A DNA stretch of 64,000 bases, taken from an uncultured Rhodospirillales bacterium (GTDB lineage: Bacteria; Pseudomonadota; Alphaproteobacteria; CACIAM-22H2). The notes beneath the pieces are model-generated. The model saw only the letters and a program-made list of their open reading frames with translations. It did not search any database and was not told the origin of the DNA. A program made the position numbers and the translations under genes. Position 1 is the stretch's first letter. Every line of letters begins with the position of its first letter. This document shows positions 36,368-44,168 of the stretch, one piece after another. The stretch covers positions 1 through 64,000 of the forward strand of contig CALANV010000028.1 of assembly GCA_937926175.1 (NCBI GenBank). The letters run 5' to 3'.

Positions 36368-37852
36368 ATGGCAACGAAGAGCAAGGCGAAGAAGTCGAAG
36401 GCCGCGAGCCGCAAGGCGTCGGCGCGCACCGTCAAGACGAAGTCGCGCGCCGTCAAGGCAAAGACGCGCGCGGTCGCGGCAAAGAGGCGAAACGGCAACG
36501 CCGTCGCGGCGAAGCGCAAGAACGGCAACGGCCTGCCCCCGCCGTCCAGGAAGCCGTGGGGAGCCGCCGGCAAGGCGCTGGAGGGCGTCCGCGTCCTCGA
36601 CTTCACGCACGTGCAGTCGGGTCCGACCTGCACGCAGCTTCTTGCCTGGTTCGGCGCCGACGTGATCAAGGTCGAGCGTCCGGGGAGCGGCGACATCACG
36701 CGCACTCAGCTCCGCGACATACCGGGCGTCGACAGCCTCTATTTCACGATGCTCAACCACAACAAGCGGTCGATCACGATCGACACCAAGCATCCGCAGG
36801 GCAAGCGCGTGCTTGAGGCGCTCATCAAGGTCAGCGACGTGCTGGTGGAGAACTTCGCGCCCGGCGTGCTCGACCGCATGGGGCTGACCTGGGAGTACAT
36901 CCACAAGCTCAACCCGCGCATGATCGTCGCCTCGGTGAAGGGCTTCGGCCCCGGACCGTACGAGGACTGCAAGGTCTACGAGAACATCGCGCAGTGCACC
37001 GGCGGTGCTGCCTCGACCACCGGTTTCCGCGACGGCCCGCCGCTCGTTACCGGCGCCCAGATCGGCGACTCGGGAACGGGTCTGCATCTGGCGCTCGGCA
37101 TCGTCGCGGCGCTCTATCAGCGTCAGCGCACCGGCCGCGGCCAAAGGGTCCTCTGCGCGATGCAGGACGGCGTGCTCAATCTCTGCCGCGTCAAGCTGCG
37201 CGACCAGCAGCGCCTCAAGCACGGGCCGCTCAAGGAGTACAGCCAGTACGGCGAGGGTATCCCCTTCGGTGACACGGTGCCGCGTGCCGGCAACGATTCG
37301 GGCGGCGGCCAGCCGGGCTGGATCCTGAAGTGCAAGGGCTGGGAGACGGACCCCAACGCCTACATCTACTTCATCGCCCAGGCACCGGTGTGGGGCGCCA
37401 TCTGCGACGTGATCGGCGAGCCGGGCTGGAAGACCGATCCGGAATACGCGACGCCGGAGGCGCGGCTGCCGAAGCTCCGGAAGATCTTCGACCGCATCGA
37501 GCAGTGGACCATGACCAAGACCAAGTTCGAGGCCATGGAGATCCTCAACAAGTACGACATCCCGTGCGGTCCGATCCTGTCGATGAAGGAGCTCGCCGAG
37601 GACGAGTCGCTGCGCAAGACCGGCACGATTGTCGAGGTCGATCACCCGACGCGCGGCAAGTATCTGACCGTCGGCAACCCGATCAAGCTGTCCGACTCGA
37701 TCACCGAGGTGAAGCGGTCGCCGCTCCTGGGCGAGCACACGGACGAGATCCTGAAGAACGTGCTCGGCTTCAAGGCGCACGAGATCGCCGAGATCAAGGC
37801 GTCAGGCGCGCTCGGTGCACCGCAAGAGGCCGGGCAGAAGAACGCAGCCTGA
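36368..37852 (+). CDS. frc: Formyl-CoA:oxalate CoA-transferase with a basic N-terminal tail
   Basis: This class III CoA-transferase moves CoA from formyl-CoA to oxalate, giving oxalyl-CoA and formate. The core starts near residue 71 (LEGVRVLDFTHVQSGPTC), with YFTMLNHNKRSI, VYENIAQCTGGAASTTGF and the catalytic Asp in IGDSGTGLHL. At about 424 residues it matches the usual 428. Uniquely, residues 1-70 form a histone-H1-like tail: 20 Lys/Arg in the first 51 residues and no acidic residue before 72. Start ATG follows GGAGG. It is 89 bp after oxc. Confidence 0.96.
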   Translation: MATKSKAKKSKAASRKASARTVKTKSRAVKAKTRAVAAKRRNGNAVAAKRKNGNGLPPPSRKPWGAAGKALEGVRVLDFTHVQSGPTCTQLLAWFGADVIKVERPGSGDITRTQLRDIPGVDSLYFTMLNHNKRSITIDTKHPQGKRVLEALIKVSDVLVENFAPGVLDRMGLTWEYIHKLNPRMIVASVKGFGPGPYEDCKVYENIAQCTGGAASTTGFRDGPPLVTGAQIGDSGTGLHLALGIVAALYQRQRTGRGQRVLCAMQDGVLNLCRVKLRDQQRLKHGPLKEYSQYGEGIPFGDTVPRAGNDSGGGQPGWILKCKGWETDPNAYIYFIAQAPVWGAICDVIGEPGWKTDPEYATPEARLPKLRKIFDRIEQWTMTKTKFEAMEILNKYDIPCGPILSMKELAEDESLRKTGTIVEVDHPTRGKYLTVGNPIKLSDSITEVKRSPLLGEHTDEILKNVLGFKAHEIAEIKASGALGAPQEAGQKNAA

Positions 37853-37882
37853 CGAAAGGCAGAGCAAGGAAGGGGTTTGGAA

Positions 37883-38800
37883 ATGCGCATCGTTGTCCAT
37901 GGCCAGCAGGCCTTCGGCAAGGCCGTCCTCGAAGCGCTGCTGAAGCGCGGCGAGAACGTGATCGCTGTCTACGTGGCGCCCGAGAAGGAAGGGCAGAAGG
38001 CCGATCCGCTGAAGGAAGCGGCGATGGCTGCCGGCATTCCGGTCTATCAGCCCAAGTCGTACCGCAAGCCCGAGGTGTGGGAGCAGTTCGCGGCGCTCAA
38101 GCCCGACCTGCAGGTGATGGCCTACGTCACCCTGTTCGTGCCGGAGGAGTTCCTCAATATCCCGACCTACGGCTCGATCCAGTACCACCCCTCGCTGCTG
38201 CCGCGGCACCGCGGGCCCAGCTCCATCAACTGGCCGATCATCCAGGGTGAGACGAAGACCGGCCTTACCATCTTCTGGCCGGACAACGGGCTCGATACTG
38301 GGCCGATCCTTCTGCAGAAGGAGACGCCGATCAACGACGACGACACGCTGGGCAGCGTCTATTTCGACCGCCTGTTCCCGATGGGCGTCGAGGCGATGCT
38401 CGAGGCGATCGACCTCGTCAAGGCCGGCAAGGCGCCGAAGATCAAGCAGGATGAAAGCCAGGCGACCTACGAGAGCTGGTGCAAGTTCGACGACGTCGAG
38501 ATCGACTGGTCGCGGCCGCAGCAGCAGGTCTGGAACCTGATCCGCGGCTCCAACCCGCAACCGGGCGCCTGGACCAAATTCGAGGGCAAGGTCCTGCAGA
38601 TCTACGACAGCAGGAAGCTGCCGGCCAGGGAAGGGGCCAAGCCCGGCGAGGTCACCGAGGTCACGGCGGACGGTTTCGCCGTCGCCTGCGGCGGCGGACA
38701 GATCCAGGTCCTGCGCGTGAAGCCGGCCGACGGCGCCAAGCAGAAGGCCGGCGAGTGGGCGGCGGCGGCGGGACTCAAGCCCGGCGCGATGCTGGGATGA
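37883..38800 (+). CDS. Formyltransferase resembling the 10-formyl-THF hydrolase domain
   Basis: This 305-residue protein has a formyltransferase N-terminal domain and a C-terminal OB-like domain (FMT_C). The active-site strip YHPSLLPRHRGPSSINW with the later DNGLDTGP is closer to the hydrolase domain of 10-formyl-THF dehydrogenase (ALDH1L) than to methionyl-tRNA formyltransferase. Context argues against tRNA formylation: it sits between frc and formate-THF ligase. It may pass a formyl group between THF and another acceptor such as CoA, or release formate. ATG 37883 has AAGGAAGGGG upstream; a TTG two codons earlier is less likely. Confidence 0.85.
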   Translation: MRIVVHGQQAFGKAVLEALLKRGENVIAVYVAPEKEGQKADPLKEAAMAAGIPVYQPKSYRKPEVWEQFAALKPDLQVMAYVTLFVPEEFLNIPTYGSIQYHPSLLPRHRGPSSINWPIIQGETKTGLTIFWPDNGLDTGPILLQKETPINDDDTLGSVYFDRLFPMGVEAMLEAIDLVKAGKAPKIKQDESQATYESWCKFDDVEIDWSRPQQQVWNLIRGSNPQPGAWTKFEGKVLQIYDSRKLPAREGAKPGEVTEVTADGFAVACGGGQIQVLRVKPADGAKQKAGEWAAAAGLKPGAMLG

Positions 38801-38879
38801 GCCGTTCGCCCATTCACGAGTTCACAGACAACCACGAGTTCACTGACAAGACCGAGAAAACGCGTCGAGGGAAGAAACT

Positions 38880-40586
38880 ATGCACGACCCGAAACAACAG
38901 CATCTGAATCCCAAGTCCGACATCGAGATTTCCCAGGCCGCCAAAATGCGGCCCATCCTCGACGTAGCGAAGGACAAGCTCGGCATCGACGCCAAGGACC
39001 TCGAGCCCTACGGGCACTACAAGGCGAAAGTCTCGCTCGACTACATCCGCACGCTGAAGGACAGGCCGAACGGCAAGCTGATCCTGGTGTCGGCGATCAC
39101 GCCCACGCCGGCCGGCGAGGGCAAGACGACGACGACCGTCGGCCTCGGCGACGCGCTCAACTACATCGGCAAGAAGGCGATCATCTGCCTGCGCGAGCCC
39201 AGCCTCGGCCCCTGCTTCGGCATGAAGGGCGGTGCGGCCGGCGGCGGCTATGCCCAGGTCGTGCCGATGGAGGACATCAACCTCCACTTCACCGGCGACT
39301 TCCACGCGATCGAGTCGGCGAACAACCTGCTCGCCGCCCTCATCGACAACCACATCTACTGGGGCAACAGCCTGGGCATCGATCCGCGCCGGATCACTTG
39401 GCGCCGGGCCATGGACATGAACGACCGGGCGCTGCGCTCGATCGTCAACTCGCTCGGCGGCGTCGCCAACGGCTATCCGCGCGAGGACGGGTTCGACATC
39501 GTCGTCGCCTCCGAGGTCATGGCGATCTTCTGCCTCGCCACCGATCTCCAGGACCTGCAGCGCCGCCTCGGCAACATCATCGTCGGCTACACCCGCGACC
39601 GTAAGCCGGTGCGCGCGGCGGACCTCAAGGCCGCCGGTCCGATGACGGCACTGCTCAAGGACGCGCTGGCGCCGAACCTCGTCCAGACGCTCGAGAACAA
39701 CCCCGCCTTCGTCCACGGCGGTCCCTTCGCCAACATCGCGCATGGCTGCAACTCGGTCATCGCGACGACCACGGCGCTGAAGCTGGCCGACTACGTGGTC
39801 ACCGAGGCGGGCTTCGGCGCCGATCTCGGCGCCGAGAAGTTCATCGACATCAAGTGCCGCAAGGCGGGCCTGAAGCCCGACTGCGTCGTGCTCGTCGCCA
39901 CGATCCGCGCGCTCAAGATGCATGGCGGTGTCGCCAAGGACGCGCTAAAGGAGGAGAACCTCGAGGCGCTGAAGAAGGGCATCGCCAACCTCGCCCGCCA
40001 CGTGCGCAACGTGCAGAAGTTCGGCCTGCCGCTGGTGGTGTCGATCAACCGCTTCTCGGCCGACACGCCGGCGGAGATCGAGCTGGTCAAGAACGCCTGC
40101 GCCGAGCTCGGCGTCGAGGCGTTCATGGCGGATCACTGGGCGGCGGGCGGCGCCGGTGCGGTGGACGTCGCCAAGGCGGTCGTCAAGCTGTGCGAGACGA
40201 AGCCGGCCAAGGACTTCAAGTTCCTCTACCCCGACGAGATGCCGCTGTGGGAGAAGATCCGCACCATCGCGACGGAGATCTACGGGGCGCGCGACATCAC
40301 CGCCGACAAGAAGGTGCGCGACCAGATCGCCGAACTGCAGGCCGGCGGCTTCGGCCACTATCCGATCTGCGTCGCCAAGACCCAGTACAGCTTCTCGACC
40401 GACCCGAACCTCAAGGGCGCGCCTAGCGACCACATCGTGCCGATCCGCGAGGTGCGGCTGTCGGCCGGTGCGGAGTTCCTGGTCGCGATCTGCGGCGAGA
40501 TCATGACCATGCCGGGCCTGCCCAAGGTGCCGGCCGCCAACAACATCGAAGTCACGCCGGATGGCAAGATCACCGGCCTGTTCTGA
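38880..40586 (+). CDS. fhs: Formate-tetrahydrofolate ligase
   Basis: The enzyme (FtfL) makes 10-formyl-THF from formate, THF and ATP. The 568-residue product has the nucleotide loop TPTPAGEGKTTTTVGL, the LREPSLGPCFGMKGGAAGGGYAQ segment cut across its conserved core, and the GAEKFIDIKCR block. It is full length. As the last gene of the oxalate series it feeds formate from oxalate into one-carbon assimilation. A strong terminator begins 26 bp after the stop. Confidence 0.96.
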   Translation: MHDPKQQHLNPKSDIEISQAAKMRPILDVAKDKLGIDAKDLEPYGHYKAKVSLDYIRTLKDRPNGKLILVSAITPTPAGEGKTTTTVGLGDALNYIGKKAIICLREPSLGPCFGMKGGAAGGGYAQVVPMEDINLHFTGDFHAIESANNLLAALIDNHIYWGNSLGIDPRRITWRRAMDMNDRALRSIVNSLGGVANGYPREDGFDIVVASEVMAIFCLATDLQDLQRRLGNIIVGYTRDRKPVRAADLKAAGPMTALLKDALAPNLVQTLENNPAFVHGGPFANIAHGCNSVIATTTALKLADYVVTEAGFGADLGAEKFIDIKCRKAGLKPDCVVLVATIRALKMHGGVAKDALKEENLEALKKGIANLARHVRNVQKFGLPLVVSINRFSADTPAEIELVKNACAELGVEAFMADHWAAGGAGAVDVAKAVVKLCETKPAKDFKFLYPDEMPLWEKIRTIATEIYGARDITADKKVRDQIAELQAGGFGHYPICVAKTQYSFSTDPNLKGAPSDHIVPIREVRLSAGAEFLVAICGEIMTMPGLPKVPAANNIEVTPDGKITGLF

Positions 40587-40611
40587 GCGCGGCGTCCCAA
40601 ACGCGACCGAC

Positions 40612-40643
40612 GGGGCGGGTCATGCGACCCGCCCCCTTTTTTT
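40612..40643 (+). terminator. Terminator after fhs, overlapping the lysR 3' end
   Basis: A perfect 10-bp stem (GGGGCGGGTC / GACCCGCCCC) with a four-base loop is followed by one C and seven T. It ends the oxc-frc-formyltransferase-fhs transcript. The last codons of the convergent lysR gene are read from this hairpin and T-run (KKRGRVA). Confidence 0.88.
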
Positions 40644-41516
40644 GTGCGCGGCGTCGCCGTGCCATGCCCGCAAGCTGCGGGTCAGATGATCGGCGAGCGC
40701 CGCGGTCTGGCGCGAAACGCCGCCCGACCGGACGTGGAGGGTGATGTCGACGTCGGGAAACGGCGGAAAACCGTCGCGTCGCGTCAGACGCCGCAGTCGC
40801 GGGCTGACCGTCGACCGCTTGAAGACCGAGATCGCGAGGCCGGCCTCCACCGCCGCCTCGACGGTCGCGAGGCTGGGGCTCACATAGGCGAGCCGCCAGG
40901 GACGCCCCAGCTCGTCGAGAGCGCCGGTCGCCCAGCGCCGGAACAGGCAGCCGTCGCGGTAGAGCGCCAGCGGCACCGGGTTCTGGCGATGCACCGCGTG
41001 GACGGGCGACGCCGCCCAGATCGGCGTATCGCGGCAGATGACCTCGCCCCGGCCCATGCCGGCCGGATGCATGCCGAGGACGATGTCGAGATCGCGATCG
41101 AGCCGTTCGAGCAGATCGGACGTAAGGCCGGTCTCGACCTCGACGAGGACGGCGGGGTGCTCGCGCCAGAACCGCGCGAGAATCCCCGGTAGGACGCGCG
41201 TGGCATAGTCGTCGATGCACCCGAGCCGGACCACGCCCGCGATCACGTTCCGCCGCACGGCGCCGACCGCCTCGTCGTTGAGCGCGAGCATGCGCCGCGC
41301 ATAGCCGATGAGAGCCTCGCCCGACGGCGTCAGCCGAACGCGGCGACCGTCGCGAAGGAAGAGTGCCGCGCCGACGTCGTCCTCGAGGCGCTTGATCTGC
41401 ATGCTGATGGCACCCTGCGTGCGGTTCAGCGCCGCCGCGGCGCGCGTGAAGCCGCCGCGGTCGGCCACCGCCACGAATGTCCGCAAGAGATCGGTGTCGA
41501 GAACGACCGGCCGCAT
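40620..41516 (-). CDS. LysR-family transcriptional regulator
   Basis: This 298-residue LTTR has the N-terminal helix-turn-helix (DLLRTFVAVADRGGFTRAAA, with LNRTQGAISMQIKRLEDDVG) and a C-terminal periplasmic-binding-like co-inducer domain. It is divergent from the EamA-type exporter gene with 93 bp between, the usual geometry for an LTTR and its target. The co-inducer is unknown. Its C-terminus lies inside the fhs terminator. Confidence 0.9.
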   Translation of the reverse strand: MRPVVLDTDLLRTFVAVADRGGFTRAAAALNRTQGAISMQIKRLEDDVGAALFLRDGRRVRLTPSGEALIGYARRMLALNDEAVGAVRRNVIAGVVRLGCIDDYATRVLPGILARFWREHPAVLVEVETGLTSDLLERLDRDLDIVLGMHPAGMGRGEVICRDTPIWAASPVHAVHRQNPVPLALYRDGCLFRRWATGALDELGRPWRLAYVSPSLATVEAAVEAGLAISVFKRSTVSPRLRRLTRRDGFPPFPDVDITLHVRSGGVSRQTAALADHLTRSLRAWHGDAAHKKRGRVA

Positions 41517-41609
41517 CCATCACATCTCCTGATCTGTGGAATTTACGCTATTCGTTTTGCTGATGAAAAGCATGGCCCTACGCTTGCCCGGACACGAGCG
41601 GGAGACGTC

Positions 41610-42686
41610 ATGGCGCGGAATCGGGAAATCCTGGGCATTGCGGCGGCCGGCGCATCGAGCTGCCTCGGCGGCGTCTCGGTCGTCGCCACGCGCGCCGTGG
41701 TGGGACTGCTCGATCCCGCGACGTTGGCGGCACTGCGCTACGGTATCGGTGCGATCTGCCTTGCCGCCGTGCTGCGCCTGCTGCGACGGCCGGCACCCGC
41801 GCGATCCGATCTGCCGGCCGTGATCCTGCTCGGCGTCCTGTTCTTCACGGCGTTCCCGGTCCTGTTCAACGTCTCGCTGTCCTACACGACGGCGGCGCGG
41901 GGCTCGCTCGCCCTCTCCACGCTGCCGTTCCTGACGCTGCTCGTCGCCGCGGCGCTTCGGGCCGAAAAGCTCGCCTGGCGAAAGGTGGCGGGCGTCGCAC
42001 TCGCGATCGCCGGGGTCGCGACCGCGCTGGGCGACCGCCTCGCCGTCGGCGGGACCGTCGCGACAGGCGATCTGTTCATGATCGCGACCGCCGGCTGCGG
42101 CGCGCTCTACAATGTGCTGTCGCGCCCGTATCTCGCGCGTATCCCCGCCCTGTCGTACACGACGGTCGGCATGACCGCCGGCGCGCTTGCCGGCATCGTG
42201 TGGGCGGGCACGGCAGGCGACCCCGCGCGCGTGGTTGCGCTGCCCGCGTGGGGCTGGGGCGCGGTCGTCTTTCTCGGGGTGGGCGGCGCCGCCCTGACCT
42301 TCTTCCTGTGGAGCTACGGGCTGGAGCACACGACGCCGACCCGCGTCGCAACCACCGTCGCGCTCAATCCGGTCGTGTCGCTCGTGCTCGGCGCGCTCGT
42401 CCTGGACGAACCGGCGCCGCCACGGCTGGCGCTCGGGATCCTCACCATCCTCGCGGGCATCATCCTCGTCGGCAGCGGGCCGGGCACGACACGAGCTTGC
42501 GCCGATGCGCTGCGGCGACGTCTGCATGAGCGGCATCGCACGCGACGTGATTTGCACATCCTCGCCCGTCTCGATCGCGCCACGCTCGAGGACAATCGCG
42601 CCGCGCTCGAGCATGCCGGTTTCGGCCACCTCTTCGGCGACCGAAAATGTGCCCGTCCCTATTGGTGGCTTGCGCGCGACGAGTGA
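41610..42686 (+). CDS. EamA/DMT-family transporter with atypical C-terminal tail
   Basis: This is an inner-membrane exporter-like protein. About ten membrane segments in two EamA repeats fill residues 5-290 (for example ASSCLGGVSVVATRAVVGLL and ATTVALNPVVSLVLGALVL). From about residue 292 a 65-residue Arg-rich polar tail follows that is not typical of the family, so the true end may have been lost by a frameshift. It is divergent from lysR, which probably controls it. Substrate unknown. Confidence 0.8.
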   Translation: MARNREILGIAAAGASSCLGGVSVVATRAVVGLLDPATLAALRYGIGAICLAAVLRLLRRPAPARSDLPAVILLGVLFFTAFPVLFNVSLSYTTAARGSLALSTLPFLTLLVAAALRAEKLAWRKVAGVALAIAGVATALGDRLAVGGTVATGDLFMIATAGCGALYNVLSRPYLARIPALSYTTVGMTAGALAGIVWAGTAGDPARVVALPAWGWGAVVFLGVGGAALTFFLWSYGLEHTTPTRVATTVALNPVVSLVLGALVLDEPAPPRLALGILTILAGIILVGSGPGTTRACADALRRRLHERHRTRRDLHILARLDRATLEDNRAALEHAGFGHLFGDRKCARPYWWLARDE

Positions 42687-42783
42687 GCCGCAAACCCGGC
42701 CCTGTCGTCACGGGTTGCCAAGACGCATGCCGTCCGCGAAAACCTTCGCAGGCGTTTCGCACGGATCGGCACGGCGAGGTTTC

Positions 42784-42937
42784 ATGCGGATCTCCCATCT
42801 TCGGCGCAGGCGCCATCGGCGGACTGCGCGGCGCCGTGGTCGGAATGGCACGCCTCGTCGACGTCGCGATGCCGATGGGCGAGGCCGTGCCCGGACTCGT
42901 GCGGCAGCGGGCGCGCCTCGCGGCTGCCGCTGCTTAA
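42784..42937 (+). pseudogene. Remnant of 2-dehydropantoate 2-reductase (PanE/ApbA family)
   Basis: An ATG opens MRIS, and after one surplus base in a C run the frame continues IFGAGAIGG, the exact nucleotide-binding start of ketopantoate reductases. It then jumps straight to LRGAVVGMARLVDVAMPM and LVRQRARLA, which resembles the helical C-terminus of the same family. About 230-250 middle residues are missing and the frame is broken, so this is a deletion relic rather than a gene. Confidence 0.6.
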
Positions 42938-43014
42938 TCAATTGTTAATACTATGGATTGTCATATGGCCCCCGAGTCGCGGGTAGATCTAGCCTCTGGG
43001 GTGGAGAGGGAGCC

Positions 43015-43212
43015 ATGAGATCCAGCGCGTCCGCCGTCCAGATTTGTCCCTGGTGCCAGTACCCGACCCAGCCGATCTGGGTCCACGGCCACGCCCAGTG
43101 CCAGCATTGCCGCATCAACATCGACCCGTGCTGCGGCGGCGACGAGATCATCCCCTCCGGCGGCGATCCCGACGAGGGCGCCATCCTGATCGGGGCCGTC
43201 GCCGACACATGA
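43015..43212 (+). CDS. Small zinc-ribbon-like protein
   Basis: This is a 65-residue protein with two Cys pairs, CPWCQ near residue 11 and CQHCR near residue 34, then a further CC. That is the layout of a small zinc ribbon. The ATG at 43015 follows GGAGAGGGAG. An AT-rich stretch around 42934-42954 (TACTAT) may hold the promoter. It overlaps the next gene, a DUF1289 protein, by four bases, so the two Cys-rich proteins are translationally coupled. Function unknown. Confidence 0.75.
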   Translation: MRSSASAVQICPWCQYPTQPIWVHGHAQCQHCRINIDPCCGGDEIIPSGGDPDEGAILIGAVADT

Positions 43213-43391
43213 CGGCGAGCCCCTGCGTCTCGATCTGCAAGCTCGACCCGAAGACGCAGGTCTGTATCGGCTGTGGCCGCACGATCATGGAGATCGCGGC
43301 GTGGCCGCAGCTCGACGAACGCGAGCGCCGCGCCATCATCGAGCGGCTCGCGCGATCAAGACGATCCGCCGCGTCCGGCGCGACGTCGTGA
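43209..43391 (+). CDS. DUF1289 family protein
   Basis: This 60-residue protein matches DUF1289 well: SPCVSICKLDPKTQVCIGCGRT, cut here by the conserved four-Cys pattern, followed by EIAAWPQLDERERRAIIERL. The Cys set probably binds a metal or Fe-S cluster. Members are widespread in proteobacteria and have no firmly assigned role. It starts inside the stop of the preceding zinc-ribbon gene (ATGA). Confidence 0.88.
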   Translation: MTASPCVSICKLDPKTQVCIGCGRTIMEIAAWPQLDERERRAIIERLARSRRSAASGATS

Positions 43392-43460
43392 CGACGGAAC
43401 CATCGTCCATCCACGGCATCGCATCGAAATCGAAAGACGCGATGCCGACGCAGTGCCCTT

Positions 43461-43498
43461 GAAAAGCGAAACGGGCGGCACCCGATGAGGTGCCGCCC
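43461..43498 (-). terminator. Terminator after the 20-residue histone-like gene
   Basis: On the minus strand a perfect 10-bp stem (GGGCGGCACC / GGTGCCGCCC) with a six-base loop is followed by GTTTCGCTTTTC. It starts 23 bases past the stop of the tiny Lys-rich gene, supporting that gene as a real transcript. Confidence 0.65.
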
Positions 43499-43521
43499 GC
43501 GAAGTTGCGCGGATGACGCGC

Positions 43522-43584
43522 CTACTTCCGCTTCTTGGCAGCCTTCTTGGTGGCCTTCTTGGCGGCCTTCTTCTTCGCAGCCAT
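43522..43584 (-). CDS. 20-residue histone-H1-like basic peptide
   Basis: This tiny gene encodes a 20-residue peptide made of ten Lys, one Arg, seven Ala, one Thr and the initiator Met in AAKK-type repeats, like the tail of bacterial histone-H1-like proteins. Support for translation: an AAAGGA Shine-Dalgarno nine bases before the ATG, a TAG stop and a terminator just downstream. A role in DNA or RNA binding is inferred from composition only. Similar Lys/Ala repeats form the tail of the frc product in this window. Confidence 0.6.
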   Translation of the reverse strand: MAAKKKAAKKATKKAAKKRK

Positions 43585-43604
43585 CGTTGGATTCCTTTTT
43601 CCGA

Positions 43605-44168
43605 TGTGATTCCGCGACACGGATCCTTCCGTATCGCACGAGCCGTCATCGCTGGAGCACGGGTGTGAGTACGTTCCGATCAACGTGCCGCACCTACGTC
43701 CGGATCACCGGACATGCCCCCGAATCGGTACCCGTACACTATTTGTGCGCCGAGAAAGTTAAGAAAGCAATTCAAAAGTTGATCGGCATGTAGGGGCATG
43801 TCGGGGCATGCGAAACCGTCCAGGACCCGACGCATCCCCTGCGCATGCACGGATCATCGGCCGCGCGCATGTCGTCTTCCGCATCGTCTTCCGCGCACAT
43901 CCGCGACTCAAAACGCGCCGACTGCGATCGACGGAAACGACATCGGAACCGATCGCGCACGAAATCGATTCGATCACGAAATCGATTCGATATCGGTTCG
44001 ATCACGCACGACGCATCGACGAGGCGCGATGGATGATGCGACGCAACAATGCGTGTGATGCGCGCTCCCTCGATCGCGCGCGGCCAGGACGTGCGAAGAT
44101 CGACAAGGGGGCACGACGGTCGACGCGACGATGGATCGCGGCGCCCGCTTCGTTCCGGCATGGCGCCG
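43605..44168. other. Non-coding stretch with short tandem repeats
   Basis: No credible gene was found. Open frames here are Arg-rich shadows without Shine-Dalgarno sites. The stretch holds a 10-bp motif in triplicate near 43790-43812 (GGGGCATGTC-like), an exact 17-bp tandem duplication at 43958-43991, and several copies of CGATTCGAT. Confidence 0.5.
43958..43991. repeat. Exact 17-bp tandem duplication
   Basis: CACGAAATCGATTCGAT occurs twice head to tail without a gap, followed by a degenerate third copy (ATCGGTTCGATCACG). Each unit contains the palindromes ATCGAT and TCGATTCGA-like sequence. Significance unknown. Confidence 0.8.

Noticed and set aside
43605..44168. CRISPR array
   Set aside because: The repeats are adjacent without unique spacers and number only two or three; no cas genes are present.
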